Positions 33,810 to 46,699 of a DNA stretch of 64,000 bases are shown in pieces. Location: contig NOKP01000002.1 in NCBI GenBank assembly GCA_002682825.1, forward strand, positions 372,001 to 436,000, written 5' to 3'. The first letter of the stretch is position 1. The number at the start of each line of letters is the position of its first letter. Below the pieces are notes generated by a model. The model saw nothing but the letters and a program-made list of their open reading frames with translations, was not told the DNA's origin and did no database searches. The DNA is from Neonectria sp. B-13. Taxonomy: Eukaryota > Ascomycota > Sordariomycetes > Hypocreales > Nectriaceae. The position numbers and the translations under genes are program-made.

Positions 33810-34281
33810 TAAACGCAGGCCTGAAATGAGAGAGTAGTGGTATGGATGAGGGTATTACGTGGTTGTGGCGACGTCATCCCGCCTTTATCTGACTTTCGCC
33901 CTAAACTTCCGCTCGTTCCGACAGGCCCAGTGTCTCAAAACCCCAACGACGGATACTTCGGCACTTTACGGAGTATTACACATCATGTTCTCACAGAGGA
34001 TGGTGGATATTGAGAGACCTGAGAATGGTCAATATAATAGATGCCTCGCTATGACTTCGTCTGCCTACCTCTGCTTTTTTTTTACAAAAGTCGGTGAAGT
34101 TAAGCCACACGAGCACTTGGTGCGGTTTCATTGGAACATGCATACGCTGTCTCACATATTGTAGACGAGTCACATTAGTACCAAACGTAGTGCTGGCTGG
34201 TATATAGACTGCATTTCTCTCGCCGTACAACCACAGGATCGGGTCTACATTGCAAACCATAAACGCACCACACTATCCACC
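33810..34281. other. Divergent promoter, Ysc84-like / Gly-rich gene
   Basis: About 470 bp with ordinary promoter sequence. The region before 34282 includes GGTATATAGAC, a TATA-like element about 80 bp upstream of the Gly-rich gene's ATG. Confidence 0.45.
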
Positions 34282-36918
34282 ATGTCACAGATCATCCGGG
34301 ATGTTATCCACATCAACGCCAACCTCCCTTTCATCGCGGGTCTCTAACCTGGCGATACACTCCGCCTTATCGCTCGGCAGATCACTCTAACCGAGACATA
34401 CAATCTCAAGGGAAGGAATCTCGAGATCTACGCGTCGACCTTCACTGCTAAGAATGGAGCGGCCATCCTCAACCAAGGGGAAATCGGGGCTCAGGGTCCT
34501 GTAGGAGGGAACGGTGCTTGGGGGTCGCCATTTCCAGGGAAGAGGAATGGGTCTGACGGGGAGATCGGGGGGAGGGGAGGAAATGGGACGGATGGGGGCG
34601 TCGTGAAGGTCATCGCGGAAGTGATAACGGGATTGCGAGTCAACGTTAAGGGCGGCGAGGGCGGCCTGGGTGGGACTGGTGGCGTCGGAGGCAAAGGCGA
34701 CACGGAGAAGGTCTTTCTGGCTCGACTTTTGCCATTCGACACCAACACCATATCTGTCCCGAATGGTGGTAATGGAGGACCAGGGGGACCAGGGGGAACG
34801 GGAGGCAAGGGCGGCGAGGTTACAATTTCGAGTGTCAACGAAGCCACTGACACGAGCATTGACAAATCAGGAGGGAAATTTGGAGAGAAAGGGGCCGGTG
34901 GAGGATTTGGTAATCCTGGGGACGTCGAATGGATTCAGCCAAGCATACCATCACCACAAATTGAACAACCCCCGGAGATCTGGGGTGGTGAGCCTGGCAA
35001 CATGGGGCCATCAGGCGAACCCGGTAAGGATGGCGAGGCAGGTGAGGAAAACACAACGACCGTATCTTATGATAAGGTCTGGTCTTCTCTTGCTTCTGAG
35101 ACCTTCGCCTTCGAGTGGGCGAAGCATCGGCATGCCGTTGGCGAATTCTTCTTCCGGAGCTATATCCCCGGGGAGGCCGCCGGTCGAGACCACTATATCG
35201 GAATGGCGGTCGACGAGTTCAAGGCGGCAATCCGAATCAACCCCAAGAAGACCGCCAGTGACCTCCGACTGCAGGCCGACAGTGAATTCCGCCTCAACCA
35301 GATTTGGAACAACATGAACCCCCTTGGTTTACCTCGCGACCTCGATGTCATCCCTAATTTCAAGGAATACATGGCCAATTATACTAATGTCGGCAACCTC
35401 GTCGCGACATTTACGCTTCTTGGAAACACCCTCCTCCTCGATAGTGCCAACCGCCAAGCCATCCGGGCCATCTTCGACGGTCAGAAGGGGCAGTCCAAAA
35501 CCCGGATTGATGAAGCAAAAGCGGACCTCAAGATATCCCAGGTCAACGAGGAGCATACCAAGGCGGCACTAGAGGAAATGGGGAAGATGGTGGATGATGT
35601 GAAGCAGCGAATCGAAAAGGCGAAAAACGAGATGAAGAAGAAGCCTATGAGCTTTGGCGATATAGTGGGAAATGTTGGCGAACTGGCGACTGCCGTTAGT
35701 GCGGTGATGGCGGCGGTACCGACTGGAGGTGCTAGCCTCCTCGTCCTCGCTCCGGACATTGTCAGTTTCAGCAAGACGATCTACGACAATGCTGCTCCGC
35801 TCGTTCAGGCAATAATAGATGACAAGAAAACCCAGACACTCACAATGGCTCAGGATCAGTACGCCAAGGTCAAGAAGGATGTCGATGACATTAAGGATGC
35901 GTCGAAGAAGGTTACCAACCTGCTGAACGTCATCAATACGATCAAAGGAGGCAAGACATCGGACAATTCAAAGTTTATGGATCTGGTGCAAAAGGGGGCG
36001 GAGTTGGCGTATGAGCACATGTTGAAGCAGCAGGAGCTGAAAAGGGCACAGATGAAGACGGAGGCGTTGGGGGGAAAGCTGGTTTCCGAGGAGGAGCTGG
36101 AAGAGTTCTACGAGGTAGCAATTGCTCGGACTGAACTCGGCGAGGAGACGAGCAGGGAGGTCGGACTCAAAACCATCCAAGCGGCGTTCTCCAACGTCGA
36201 CACAATCATTGGCTTTGCTTTCCGAGCACAGCGGTCTGTCGAGATCTACCTCCTCAAGGACCAAACCCAGTATGTCTATTACGACGTCGGCTGTATCCAC
36301 CCCGACCTTGAGGCGGATTATCTCCGTGACGCCGACGTGGCTGATACCCTGAACAAATCGTACCAGCTGTCATTCACCAAACTCCTTGATCCTGCAAAGA
36401 TGTGGGACGAATATCAGAAATACTTTAATCGTCAAATTGACACGGACATTCGACGACTCTCATTCACTGATCCCGAAATCCTCAAAACGTTCCGCTCGAC
36501 TTTCACCCTGACGTTTAGTTTCGATGCGGCCACACTCTCTCAAGAGCGCTACGGAACCAAGATTCAGGCAGTCGGCATCGCCTTTATTGGCGCTACGGGT
36601 GAAGGGAATATTGTTTCTTGCAAACTCGAGCATGGCGGCTTGTACTCTGAGCGGACGAGCGACGGAACGATGCGAGAAACCATCCTGAAGGCTCGGCATG
36701 ATATTATCTTGGCTGCAATAGCCCCACTTCAAAACAACGACTTTGACATCGATTCGTCCCCACCACTCGATGAGCCCCAAAATTCGCCGTTATGGGGAAT
36801 GGGCATCGGCGGGCTGTATACTCTTACGATCCCGGAGAGCGAGTTCAAACATCATAACCCCACATTCGAAGGGCTTAAGGAGATTCAGGTGTGGTTGGGA
36901 TATCAGTTTATGGAGTGA
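34282..36918 (+). pseudogene. Gly-rich / helical multidomain protein, intronless, early in-frame stop
   Basis: One frame runs 879 codons from an ATG at 34282 to 36918, broken only by TAA at 34345-34347 (codon 22). Coding character continues in the same frame on both sides. Order of parts: a short beta-rich start; a Gly-rich region (about residues 70-260) of GxxG and GGxGG repeats, not a strict Gly-X-Y collagen helix; and a long helical region (about 270-570). The helical region has heptad coiled coils flanking a hydrophobic Ala/Val/Gly hairpin near residue 480. The ~300-residue C-terminal part, with RYGTKIQAVGIAFIGATGEG and a LEHGGLY segment, is reminiscent of Tc-toxin TcA ends. Coils around a hydrophobic hairpin resemble alpha-helical pore-forming proteins. 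No introns in 2.6 kb suggests possible transfer. Function unproven. The first ATG after the stop lies far inside the Gly-rich region. Confidence 0.6.
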
Positions 36919-37984
36919 TGTGGAGCCAGGGTGTACAGTTGAACCAGGATTAGTATTTGTTTCTATCCCTCGACTATGTGAGAAGAATGCTTTTCTGCAC
37001 CCATTCTTGAAAGATATACTGCACTTGGATTTGTGCTTGACCGAGCGGATACGAAAAGTGCAGTTAGCAATCTCTAATGAGGGTTGTCACAGAAGATCGT
37101 AGCAGCATGAGATAACAATGTGGTTCAATTCAATAGCTAAGAGCACACAGCCAAATACAGAGGTGAATTCTGTACGGTGCCGATGACTCTAATATTAACC
37201 CTAGTGGCCTCTAGGCTTGGTTTCAAGAGTCTCAGGTGATTGATTCTCTGCAGGCCTCCGAGATGGCCAAGTGAATCGCTGCAAACTGGGGAGCGCGGAT
37301 TGTGATGCCAGAGACAACTGCATCGCAATCGAAATGGTGCTCTTTTATTAGGTGTTCTGGATTTTCTACAAAGTATCATGGCTTTTTCTCTACGTGTAAT
37401 AAAGGGAACGAACCCTTGATCAATGAACCTCCAGTCTGCCTAATCCCCCCCCTTGGGAAGTACCGAGCCTCATCTTCCCTGATGACCCATGTGGGATCTC
37501 ATCTGCCGCCCTTCGCCGACCCGGTCTGCACCAATAGCCTCTCCTACTAACAAAATACGTCCCTCCGTCCTAGCATGACAATTGAAATAAACTCAATTAT
37601 CATACTGTACGACTAAGATTTGTTAATTTTTCTAATTTTAACTTCTACAACCTCTAAAAGGGCTCATTCTTGCAGTCATACAGGGGCCTATGATTGCATT
37701 GATCAGACTTATGGTTGGATACAGTACGCCACGTTCAACCTAAGGGATGACTGTGAAATCGGGTGTGGATCCTGCGTAGTGATTGTATTAACCTAGAATC
37801 GCTCCACCCACTCGCCCTTGAGAAGGGCTTCTGGGTCAATCTCACCTCACCTGACCAAGCCAAAATATCGGTACATTAGAAGAATACGTACATCCCGTCT
37901 CAATATAACATCTATCTTTACAGTTATTAGAAGCTGGCATCGCGGTGCACTACGCTGCTAGTAGCTTTGCATAGGCTGTGATAC
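36919..37984. other. Intergenic, convergent 3' ends
   Basis: About 1.07 kb, including a strongly A/T-rich patch at 37610-37660. No gene or repeat recognised. Confidence 0.5.
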
Positions 37985-40214
37985 TCAGTTCTTGTAACAG
38001 AGGCGGCCTGTCTGCTTTGTCACATAGTCTTCCTGGCCAGTGATGTACAAGTTCTCGCTGCCCACAGCAGTCGGAGCCCAGAAGACATTCTTGGGGTCAA
38101 TCTTCTTCTTGATCTGGGACAGGCGCTTGTAATTGGATCCAAAGAAAGACTGAGCAAACTCGGGGTCCATCAGGTCACCTTCGTTAAGGTATCCGCCAGA
38201 ACTAGGGCTGATATCCTTCATCCTCTGAACGAGGTCGTTGGTGAGCTTATCATGAAGGGCAGCCACCTTGGCTTCGGACGTGTCTTTGTCCCAGACCAGA
38301 CCAATAATGTTGAACATCATGACATCACGCCAAGCCGGGTTGACAGAGCTCTCTACCGTGTTCTCGGGCTCATCTGCGTTGATGTTGTAGTGAACCAGGA
38401 ACGCGCCATCTTCGACGATTGAGCGCATTGTTTGGATTGTTTTGTTGAGGAGCTCAGGGTCTTCCCAGTTCTTGCGAGGTAAGAGACGAGACCCCGTCCG
38501 GGCATAAGCGTTACCGACGATGGAGGTGGGAAAGTGTTGAGACCAAGCGTCATAAAGACCCTCATGCTCAAAGAATTCAACCCCGGGATCTACACCGAGC
38601 TCGGCCCAGTCATCCAGCAAAGGTTGAACGAGCTTCTTGAAATCAGTAAGCTTCATTCCGGGGACCATGAAAGGCAAGCATCTCCAGGCATAGCCTCCGC
38701 CCACAAGTCCCGACATTCGGCAGTACCCGTAGCTCTTGGCAGCAGAGAACGTGGGGTAACGTCGCCAATAAGCTTCAATGGCCTTCCAGAAGGTGTCGTC
38801 GGTGATGTTCATAGTCTTGGTGGTTGTCACAAAGCTCAAGCCGGAGAAGACTGTCTTCTCGTGGACCTTGATCGTCATAGAGGTGACAACACCCCAAGTG
38901 GCAGGACCGCCGCCACGGAGTGCCCAAAACAGGTCCTCATTCTGCGTCTCATCCACGGTGATAAAGCGGCCATCGGGTGTGACGATGTCAAGGCTGAGAA
39001 TCTGGTCCGAGGCAAGGCCGTGAAGGGGAGACACAGGAGAGTGACCACCACCAACCGCGTAACCACCAGCTACACCGACGGTCTATAAATGAATTAGTCA
39101 GTCCCTGTACAAGGATATAAATGAACACAGTCAATGTCCCCACTTACACGACACTCGCCACCAACAGCGGTGAAGCCTTCACGCTCCGCAGCCTCGTAAA
39201 GCTCATGAACCACGACACCAGCTCCAACCTTGAAAGCTGGCCCCTTGTAGCGGCCTCCAGCGGACTCGTAATCACTTAGGACCTCAATTTTGTTGAGATG
39301 ATGCGTCCAGATTGACAGAGCGCCCTCTCCGGTGTTCTTGCCAAGGAAGTCATGGCCAGTATTGCGGACAACGAGACGCAGGTTCGCGTTCCGGGCAAAG
39401 TTGATGGCCAACTGGATCTGGGCCACGTTGGTGACGTTGAGGGAGTAAGTTGGGAAGGCTCCAAGCGTGCAGTTCTCGCCGAGAGAAGCACGCTGGGGCT
39501 CACAGGTGGCTCCCTCGAATAGAGGGGACATAACTGACGAGGGATCCACGACGCTATTGCGACCCGTCAGCATGAAGGAAAGCCCAGGGAACGAGAAGGG
39601 GCAAGGCTCACTGAGTGTCAGACTTGTTCCAATTGTCGATGAGGTATTGGCACTTCGTCTCGTCATAATGCTCGCCATCGTAGCAGGCAGACCCGAGGGG
39701 TACCGTCTGAATCAACGCCCCGCCACTGAGAATATCCAAGACCTTCCAAACTATGCTGTTGGGGTAGAGAAGATCGCCGGGCATGGTCTTGCATTTCGAA
39801 CCAACGGCCCGTTTTTCGGAAACGGAATCATCATCGAAGTAGAAGAGTGAGATATTGCTGAGTTTAAGATCCGTGAGATTGGCCAACACATCCTCGGTCA
39901 ATTGGATGTTGTCATAGCTCTGTTGAGATGTCGCCGAAGAAACATTCGCCGCTGGGGCGACATTAGACTCGTCCGCTTCTACTCAATTGACACTTTTAGT
40001 CAGCAAAATGGCTCTTTTATAGCAACGAGAAATAATTCCCAAATTGACAGCAGAGAATTCTATAGAAAGCAAAGGAAGCAATCTGCATGCAACGTGAGGG
40101 CAGGGGCAACATACTGATGGTATCGCCATGGACGGTGATAGTTTGAGCATTAGAGGAGGACAAGAGGAGCGACAATGCGGCCGTAGCCAACCAACTGGAG
40201 CGCTGGATAAACAT
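37985..40214 (-). CDS. Secreted FAD-linked oxidase, BBE type (isoamyl-alcohol-oxidase-like)
   Basis: Exons 40214-40115, 39978-39612, 39553-39148 and 39082-37985 join in phase to 656 aa. A signal peptide covers about 1-23. The FAD_binding_4 domain contains [13 protein letters not shown] (His223) and GGECRTVGVAGG (Cys290). Together these give the bicovalent 8-alpha-histidyl, 6-S-cysteinyl FAD of berberine-bridge enzymes. The substrate-facing region follows, and the C-terminal BBE segment includes [22 protein letters not shown] and [11 protein letters not shown]. Such enzymes oxidise alcohols, carbohydrates or natural products with O2, releasing H2O2. The closest remembered fungal annotation is isoamyl alcohol oxidase; the real substrate is not inferable. 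There is no obvious biosynthetic partner next to it. Confidence 0.93.
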
Positions 40215-42752
40215 TGTGAGACAGCTGGGGCTTCCGCAGATCAGTGATCCTGTCACGAGAGATGGGCAAACTCTACAGAAAAGCAACAATATTTAAGGAA
40301 GAATCTCATTCGGCAACAGGCCACCGGCTAGGCGGCTTGGGTGACATGGATCCGCTTCCTTGGTGCGCCACGAGGAGCCAAGCTAAGCATGCATCAATGC
40401 CCCTGCCCCTGATTTTTCCATGCTATTGGTATGATGGTTTAATGCAGGAGTTAGTGGCCCCAAGCATCTTCGCCTGTCCGATTTTTGGATTTAACTCGGA
40501 TAGTATGCTTATTCTACCGGGCAAGTTACGTGGAGTTGGGCTACAGAGGACGGTAGGAAGTACGGTGCGGCATATGTGACATGGGTGTTCTTGTATCGAT
40601 GTCCCAGATATCCCTGAATTGAATCCTGCAATCACTACTGTCTCCTCTCTGTGCTTGCTACTGAAAGGTATGTACTAAAGCAAAGTTTACATCCAATAAT
40701 GAAGACCATGGGACTCACAGTAGGTCTCAACTTGATCAAGAACGGGTTTCAACGAAGAGTACCAACTTTCATCATCGAAAAGCTGCAAGCCTCGTGCCGT
40801 ATGACAGTGGAAGGTTAATGCGGCTGGAGGAAATCCAAACCCGGCTGGAGGAAATCCAAACCCGGCTGCATTAGCGCACCCAGAGACATACGTACGTTGT
40901 AGATCAGCGGAGCAAGGCCTACAGGAACTCAGTTCTGCGCCCGAAGACCCCGTTTGTCCCTTGCCTAATCTTGAGCACAACCCGGGTAAACTGTTCCACA
41001 GCATCGGTAATTTCATGTTCCTCATAAAGACGACTTGACGATGCGGACATATGTCAGCCTCCTATCACATTACCAGCACCTGCCTTCGGCCATCAACCCA
41101 CACGTACGAAGTAGTTCCTCTCCGAAAACCACATCCTGCAATCTCCGTATGGATAGATTTCTCGGGCTCCCTACAGTACCATTCAACTGGGTCCTCGGAG
41201 TTGTTTAGTCAGAACGTCGAAGAGAGAGGCTGAATCCATAATCCGCGAGTTCGATAAGACACAGGGGTAAACTGTGGATACAACACAAGGACCCCTAGAT
41301 TACGAATTTTTTAATCCTGGCCGGCTACATGTTCATCTGTTATCAAGGAAGCAGGAGGTTCCTGGATTCTCACGTTTTCTGGAGCTATGTATATATATGG
41401 GTGCACAGCGGCCATTTCATCTCGGTGAGGTAATACCAGGGCATTAGAGGGAGTCTCCCAGAAATCGGGAACGCTACTCGTTTTGCTGCTATGGCAGCCT
41501 TACGTGGCCAAGCAACGGCTGAAACAGGCACCATACTAACTCGCTTGTCTTCGCTTGTCTCGCAGACTAAAAATAATGCCGCATGCTTCTCCGCATTGGC
41601 TTTTCCTGTCTTCCAGTCCCCTCAAAGTCCTAAACCGCGCGACCAGGTACAGGAACCCGGCATAGCCCTGAATGTAGCACTGTGGGATTCAGAGAACGAC
41701 CAGCCTCCACAAATGGCTTCAAGGATGCAACGGACGAACTGGTGAATTCAGTAGCGATCGTCAGGGCTAGTTAGGAACCACTTTACCGAAAGGCCGTGCG
41801 ATCGACTGTAGATCTGTCACCTTCACTTCATCTGCCGTTTGACACCCGGACAAGCTAACCCATATTAGAAATGATAGTCGTTCGTAATATCTACATATGT
41901 AGTATCTTTATCCCTGTAAGTAAGAAGTGGCGTGAGGCCCAGGGTAAGGCGGCCAACTCAGTAGGCAGACTCACCTGGCGCTGCGTGATGTGGCCTACCA
42001 TTCGCCTAACATACAGTGTTTGGGCTACGGAATGCGGGCTATCCGATTCAGCTTAGCACACGTCAAGTTCTTCCCGTCAAAAGCCGCGTATAATTAGAGC
42101 CTAAAGTAGCATTAGCGTATCTCAACACAGCTCGCCGCTCAACATCTCTACGAGACGTGGGAATGTTGGCCGAGGGATATTACGAGGTCGAAGGCACCGC
42201 AATATCTTGTGTATTACAAGGCATGCGAATAGAATATCTCTTCAACTGAAGTAATGATTCTATAAGAAACTTATAAGCATACTTGCAAGGTTCTGCGTAT
42301 CCTCTCATAAGGCAATGGCTCGATTAGCGATTTAAACGGGAACATCGAGGGGTAAGAAAATGCTTCCCAACCACGGCAGCGCTTTTGTTCGGATGACGAA
42401 TGGCCGATGTCGAACCATGTATGACAGAGATTTGCCCTGCTCTAAACCCCATACAGTAGGACTACGCTGATCAACGCCTCCGTTAACGAGAGTTTTGCAA
42501 TCCTCGTCGATGTAGAATGCTAAGTCCTGCAGCACACGGACGAAGTCAGGGTATGCTCGTCTAGGGTGATAAATAAGGGGCTAGCATCTGGATGTCTCAT
42601 GCGCGTAATTAAGTCGAGGTTCTCTTTGCTAACATTGCTTAAACCCCGCGGTTCCCAGAGATCTTCAATTTAGGCATTGCCTACTGTGTTCCACCATATC
42701 CTGAACGACGACGGCTAGAGACTTGATCGTCAGATCCTCAAGCGTACTTTGG
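40215..42752. other. Long gene-poor region, 2.5 kb
   Basis: Contains the oxidase promoter, a 21-bp tandem duplication at 40821-40862, and scattered short frames. A minus-strand frame at 42332-42590 (with DFVRVLQDLAFYIDEDCKTL) looks protein-like but has no ATG, no recognised family and no partner exon; it may be a gene relic. The proximal ~150 bp form the PTH11-like promoter. Confidence 0.45.
40821..40862. repeat. 21-bp perfect tandem duplication
   Basis: Two identical adjacent copies of CGGCTGGAGGAAATCCAAACC. They keep frame in a minus-strand frame of 112 codons that I do not recognise. Confidence 0.85.
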
Positions 42753-44304
42753 ATGGATGACTCGACAATCTGGCCGAGGGGCGTTGGCCCCGGGTCCTAT
42801 CCCGATGTTTCCAAGATCCCCACACCGTCGCTGCAACGGACCGGACTCTTCATCATCTTCTTCTTTCCGTCCCTGTCAATCGTGGTTTTCGCTCTCCGGG
42901 TTTACACTCGCCTCACGATGCGTACTGTGGGATTAGGTGCGTCCTCTGTCTTCATTCCAAGGAGCTGTGTGACATCAGACCCGGAGTGATCCCCCAACTC
43001 CGTCCGTCCCTTCTCTTGAGCTTCCGTGCTGACATTTTCCAAGATGATTGGCTTTGCGGGGCAGGACTGGTAAGCAACTGCGAAGAGGAATTGGCTGCAC
43101 CACAACTCTTGATGGTTCGAGAGTAGCCACTTCAACCAACACTATGCTAATTGATTCTGGTATAGTTCGCCTCCATTCTAGTATCTTCAACTTTGTTCAT
43201 GTGTAAGTACGCATCTCCAGCACGAGGTATCCCTTCATACCATACATGGCCATTCGCTCACAGGTTTGCACATACCAGTTTTCAAGCTCAACTACTACGG
43301 CTGGGAGGAAGACGATGTTCCAGAATACGACCCCAGTCCAGGACTCTGGTGGAATTTCTTTGAGCAGTTGTGCTATAATCCCGTCCTGGCCTTCGTCAAG
43401 TGCTCTATTTTGGTTTTTCTCCTGCGTCTACAGGGACATAACACGACCATCTACCGGACCATCTGGGGACTGATCATTGCCACTATCCTTCACGCCATCG
43501 CCATCTTCTTCGCTGCTCTGTTCCAGTGTGTACCACTAGAAGCAAATTGGCATCCGGAGCTGAGGAAAGACCCAGACACCAGGTGCATCGACAACAGCTT
43601 CCACATAATCCAATCATCCCTGACTATTTTGATGGATGTAATGATTCTTATACTGCCTTTTTGGATTTTCCTGGGCCTTCGGATGCCTCGCGGAGCGAAG
43701 GTAGCAGTGCTCGGAATATTCGCCGTCGGCACTCTGTAAGTTCGAAGAGTCGTTCCTTCACTCTTCAGAATACTAATATCGGCATTGGCGCAGGGTCCCC
43801 ATCGTCGCCATTTTGAGACTGGTCAACATTTATCAGCTGCTGTATTTAGGCAAAAAGACGAAGCATCACAACATTGCCTACGTTTGGACAGTCGTCGAGG
43901 TCAATCTTGCCATCGTATCCTGCTCTGTACCCGCCCTCCGACCGCTCTTCAGTCGCTGGTACCCTAAACTATTTGGCAACAACTCAGGCAAATCCAGTGA
44001 ACAACCTTATGGCAGCAGTGGGCACGGCGCATTCTCAAATGTCACTTATGGTGCTGGTTCCAAAGCGTCACGCAATCGGCAGACCAATTCGATCAACTAT
44101 ATGCTCAGTGACCTGCACCCGTCACGAAAGCAGGCGCACACCGAAATTCGAGGCACGTCACCAACGGGATCTGAGGAGGAGATCATGACATATAATGGTA
44201 TTATACGCACGAGGAGCGTCGATATCATGTATGAAGACGCCAAGAAAAGCCAGGCCGGCTCCAGTGTATCAAATGACACACTACCTGAACGTGTGGAAAT
44301 ATAA
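42753..44304 (+). CDS. PTH11-like seven-TM receptor (fungal rhodopsin-like domain)
   Basis: Exons 42753-42936, 43044-43069, 43166-43202, 43264-43735 and 43794-44304 join in phase to 409 aa, including two very small exons (26 and 37 bp) typical of this family. Seven hydrophobic segments are visible. Family signatures are VYTRLTMRTVGLDDWLC after segment 1, YNPVLAFVKCSILVFLLRL, the ALFQCVPLEANW loop and RCIDNSFHIIQSSLTILMDVMILILP. The ~130-residue C-terminal tail is cytosolic and Ser/Thr-rich. There is no CFEM domain. PTH11-type proteins sense surface or host cues at the plasma membrane in appressorium-forming fungi, but most paralogues are uncharacterised. The ligand is unknown. Confidence 0.92.
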
Positions 44305-44939
44305 TATTAATACACCCGACTGTCGGATAAAGTTTGGGTGCTATACGGCCTATATTAATAGCATGTTTGACTTAACGGGTAACGAGAGTTAAAGAATAGA
44401 CATTATGATAAATAAACCATTCCTTACTTAATTCCGACTTTTTCTTTTAGTCTTATTGGACATTGTCTGATAGAGCAAAGCGATTCTAACGAGGAGACTA
44501 AGCATGCAGCCTATTTAGCAGAATTAATGCGTCGCAGTCGAAGCGCTTTGGCCAAGGTAAACAAGAAGTGAGGCAAAGCCTCAACCAATGCGATGCTTGG
44601 CTTTTGTGTTTTTCAGTTGAACAAAGTTCTACGGAGTCTGTAGTTCCAGTGACTGCAGGTTTTTAAGTTAGTCGAATTTGTTACATGTAGTATTGTTGTA
44701 GCAAGACTGAAACCATCTACAATGAGGACGGGAGTAAGTAAGAGAGCTGCTGGCTGTGCAGGCCTACCCGAGAGGCTAGTTAATTGGTTGGGTCAGAACG
44801 ACCTCTAAAGAGGCAGGGACTAGAGTTTAGATTATCAAGAGCTCATGCATGACCTTAAATTCTTCAAGACTAAATCTCCTCCATACTGCTTGTCCTTATT
44901 GCAGAACTCACTGGCCCCCATACACTAATCGTAGCTATT
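44305..44939. other. Intergenic, convergent 3' ends
   Basis: 635 bp between the receptor and the sugar transporter ends. Nothing recognised. Confidence 0.5.
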
Positions 44940-46699
44940 TTAAACCATCAACGGCTTCTTTACAGCTTCATCGCGGCCTAGTGGTGCAGCCTCCACAACG
45001 TCCTCATCGTTCCCAGCGAAGGCTTTATCCCCAAATGCCAGCGCTATTTCCTCAAGTGTATGGTTCGCAGTCTCGACGTAGTAGAAGTACGCGAGAGAGG
45101 CTGAAATGAGACAGAAACCGGCAATGATGACATAGTAGTAACCGCCAATGCCCGCGAACGCGTCCGGTGCCGACATGCCAATGGCGAAGTTGAAGAGCCA
45201 GTTGGAGCAGGTGGCCAGCGCCATGCCCTTGCTGCGGGCACGTAATGGGAAGATCTCGGCAGGGAGCAACCAGGGAACCGGGCCCCATGTGAAGCCGTAG
45301 ATGGCGTTGTAGATGACGACGAAAGCGTAGATGCCGTGTGCGCGCACGCTGGCGTTCGGAATGGCGGCTTCGGTGAATGCGCAGACGATGCATAGGGCGA
45401 TGGCCATAAGAATGCCTGATGTTTGTGTTCAGTTAGCCTGGTCCTCTAGATAGATATAACACTCAAGCTGTGAGAGCAGTACTCGAGGACTCACCTCCAA
45501 GAATCAAAAGAGGACGTCGTCCCCATTTGTCAGCCAACCACCAGGTGAGAACGGTAGCGGAGACGTAAGGGATCGAGTTCGCAGCAGTGTAGAGTAGGGA
45601 CTTCTCGACGCTGAGGCCTGCGTTGGCGAGCGTTGTGGGCAGATAGAAGGAGATGACGTTGATGCCGTTAAGCTGGGCGAACATTTGTGCGGTCATGCCA
45701 ACGATGGTGCGTTTGCGGTAACGCGTGAACATCTCCCGCCATGTCGACTGACCAAGAGTGGCCTCGTAACGGACAGCCTCGCTAATCTCAAGCATGACCT
45801 GCTGGACATGTTCGGCCTGCGTATTGCCGTCAGGTGTGTGCAGGTCTGCAACCGTCTGCAGACACTCGTCGGTGAAGCCATTGCGGGCAAGCCAGCGTGG
45901 CGTCTCTGGCAGGAAGAAGGACATGGCGAAAAGAATAAAGGCCAGACCCATCTGGATGAAGTAGGGTCCCTGCCAGGACACGCTCTTCGGGATCAGGTAG
46001 TAGAAGCCGAAGTCGACCCAAGTCGAGAGCGCATAGCCGCCAATCAGGAACGTGTACTCAACCCCGACCATGAGCCCACGACGATGCGGTGCGGCGATCT
46101 CGGTCTGGATGATTGGAACTGTCATGGAGAGGAAGCCTACGCCCAGGCCCTGGAGAGTCCGGCCGACGATGAAGGTGTTGAAGCCCGGGGCGAACGCTTG
46201 GATGAAGGCCGTTGCGAAGTAGATGAAACCACCGAGGCGGACGCACCTCTTCCTGCCAATCATGTCACCGAGAGTGCCCGCCATCAAGGAGCCGACGGCG
46301 GCCGAGACTTGCAAACATGCCACCAGGATGCCTGTCATGGATGGGTCAATGTTATGGTCAGTCCCGTCGGCGCCGCCGTGGTCGCTGAAGAACTTGGCGA
46401 GAAACACGGGGTTAACCAGAAGACCCGAAACGATACCTGCGTTGAGTATTAGTATAGGGTGTATGCATCAGGACAATGATAAGGCACGTACCCTGGTCAT
46501 AACCAAACAAGGCATCACCCAAGCTTCCGAACGCGCACGTCATCCAAAGGAGAGGCTTTCCCCTGAAAGGATAGCGAGTATTAATCGTCTTTGGCTTGAG
46601 CTTGGATTCGAGCCACGAGACCTCAACCACGGGAGGGTTCTCGCTGTTGGCAGAAGTGGGCGCCATCTCCATGAGGGTTGCTGGAGGTGGTTTTTCCAT
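44940..46699 (-). CDS. MFS sugar transporter
   Basis: Exons 46699-46492, 46436-45495 and 45415-44940 join in phase to 541 aa with 12 membrane segments. Sugar-porter signatures are GYDQGIVSGLL in TM1, GDMIGRKR between TM2 and TM3, GRTLQGLGVGFLSMTVPIIQTEIA with APHRRG, PETPRWLA, FAQLNGINVISFY in TM7 and DKWGRRPLL. PAEIFPLRARSKG and VETANHTLEEI mark the C-terminal half. It is a plasma-membrane proton symporter or facilitator for a hexose, pentose, disaccharide or polyol. The neighbouring Zn2Cys6 regulator and xylitol/sorbitol-type dehydrogenase suggest a pentose or polyol. Two CCGGAACCGT boxes lie 390-470 bp upstream. Confidence 0.95.

Noticed and set aside
32722..33837. 371-residue plus-strand frame across the Ysc84-like gene
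   Set aside because: It is a shadow of the minus-strand Ysc84 gene, whose domain motifs and splice phase are clear.
34341..34381. Possible 41-bp intron that would remove the TAA at 34345
   Set aside because: The GTCTCT donor is poor, the length is below normal, and removing it shifts the frame out of the downstream coding sequence.
34480..35050. True collagen triple-helix domain
   Set aside because: Glycines follow GxxG and GGxGG patterns with few prolines at X, not a sustained Gly-X-Y register.
40687..41025. 112-residue minus-strand frame with a GFGFPPA repeat
   Set aside because: The repeat is just the translated 21-bp DNA duplication; no family, signal or partner exon supports a gene.
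45685..46452. 255-residue plus-strand open frame inside the sugar transporter
   Set aside because: It is antisense to a well-supported transporter exon, has no family motif and reflects codon-bias mirroring on the opposite strand.
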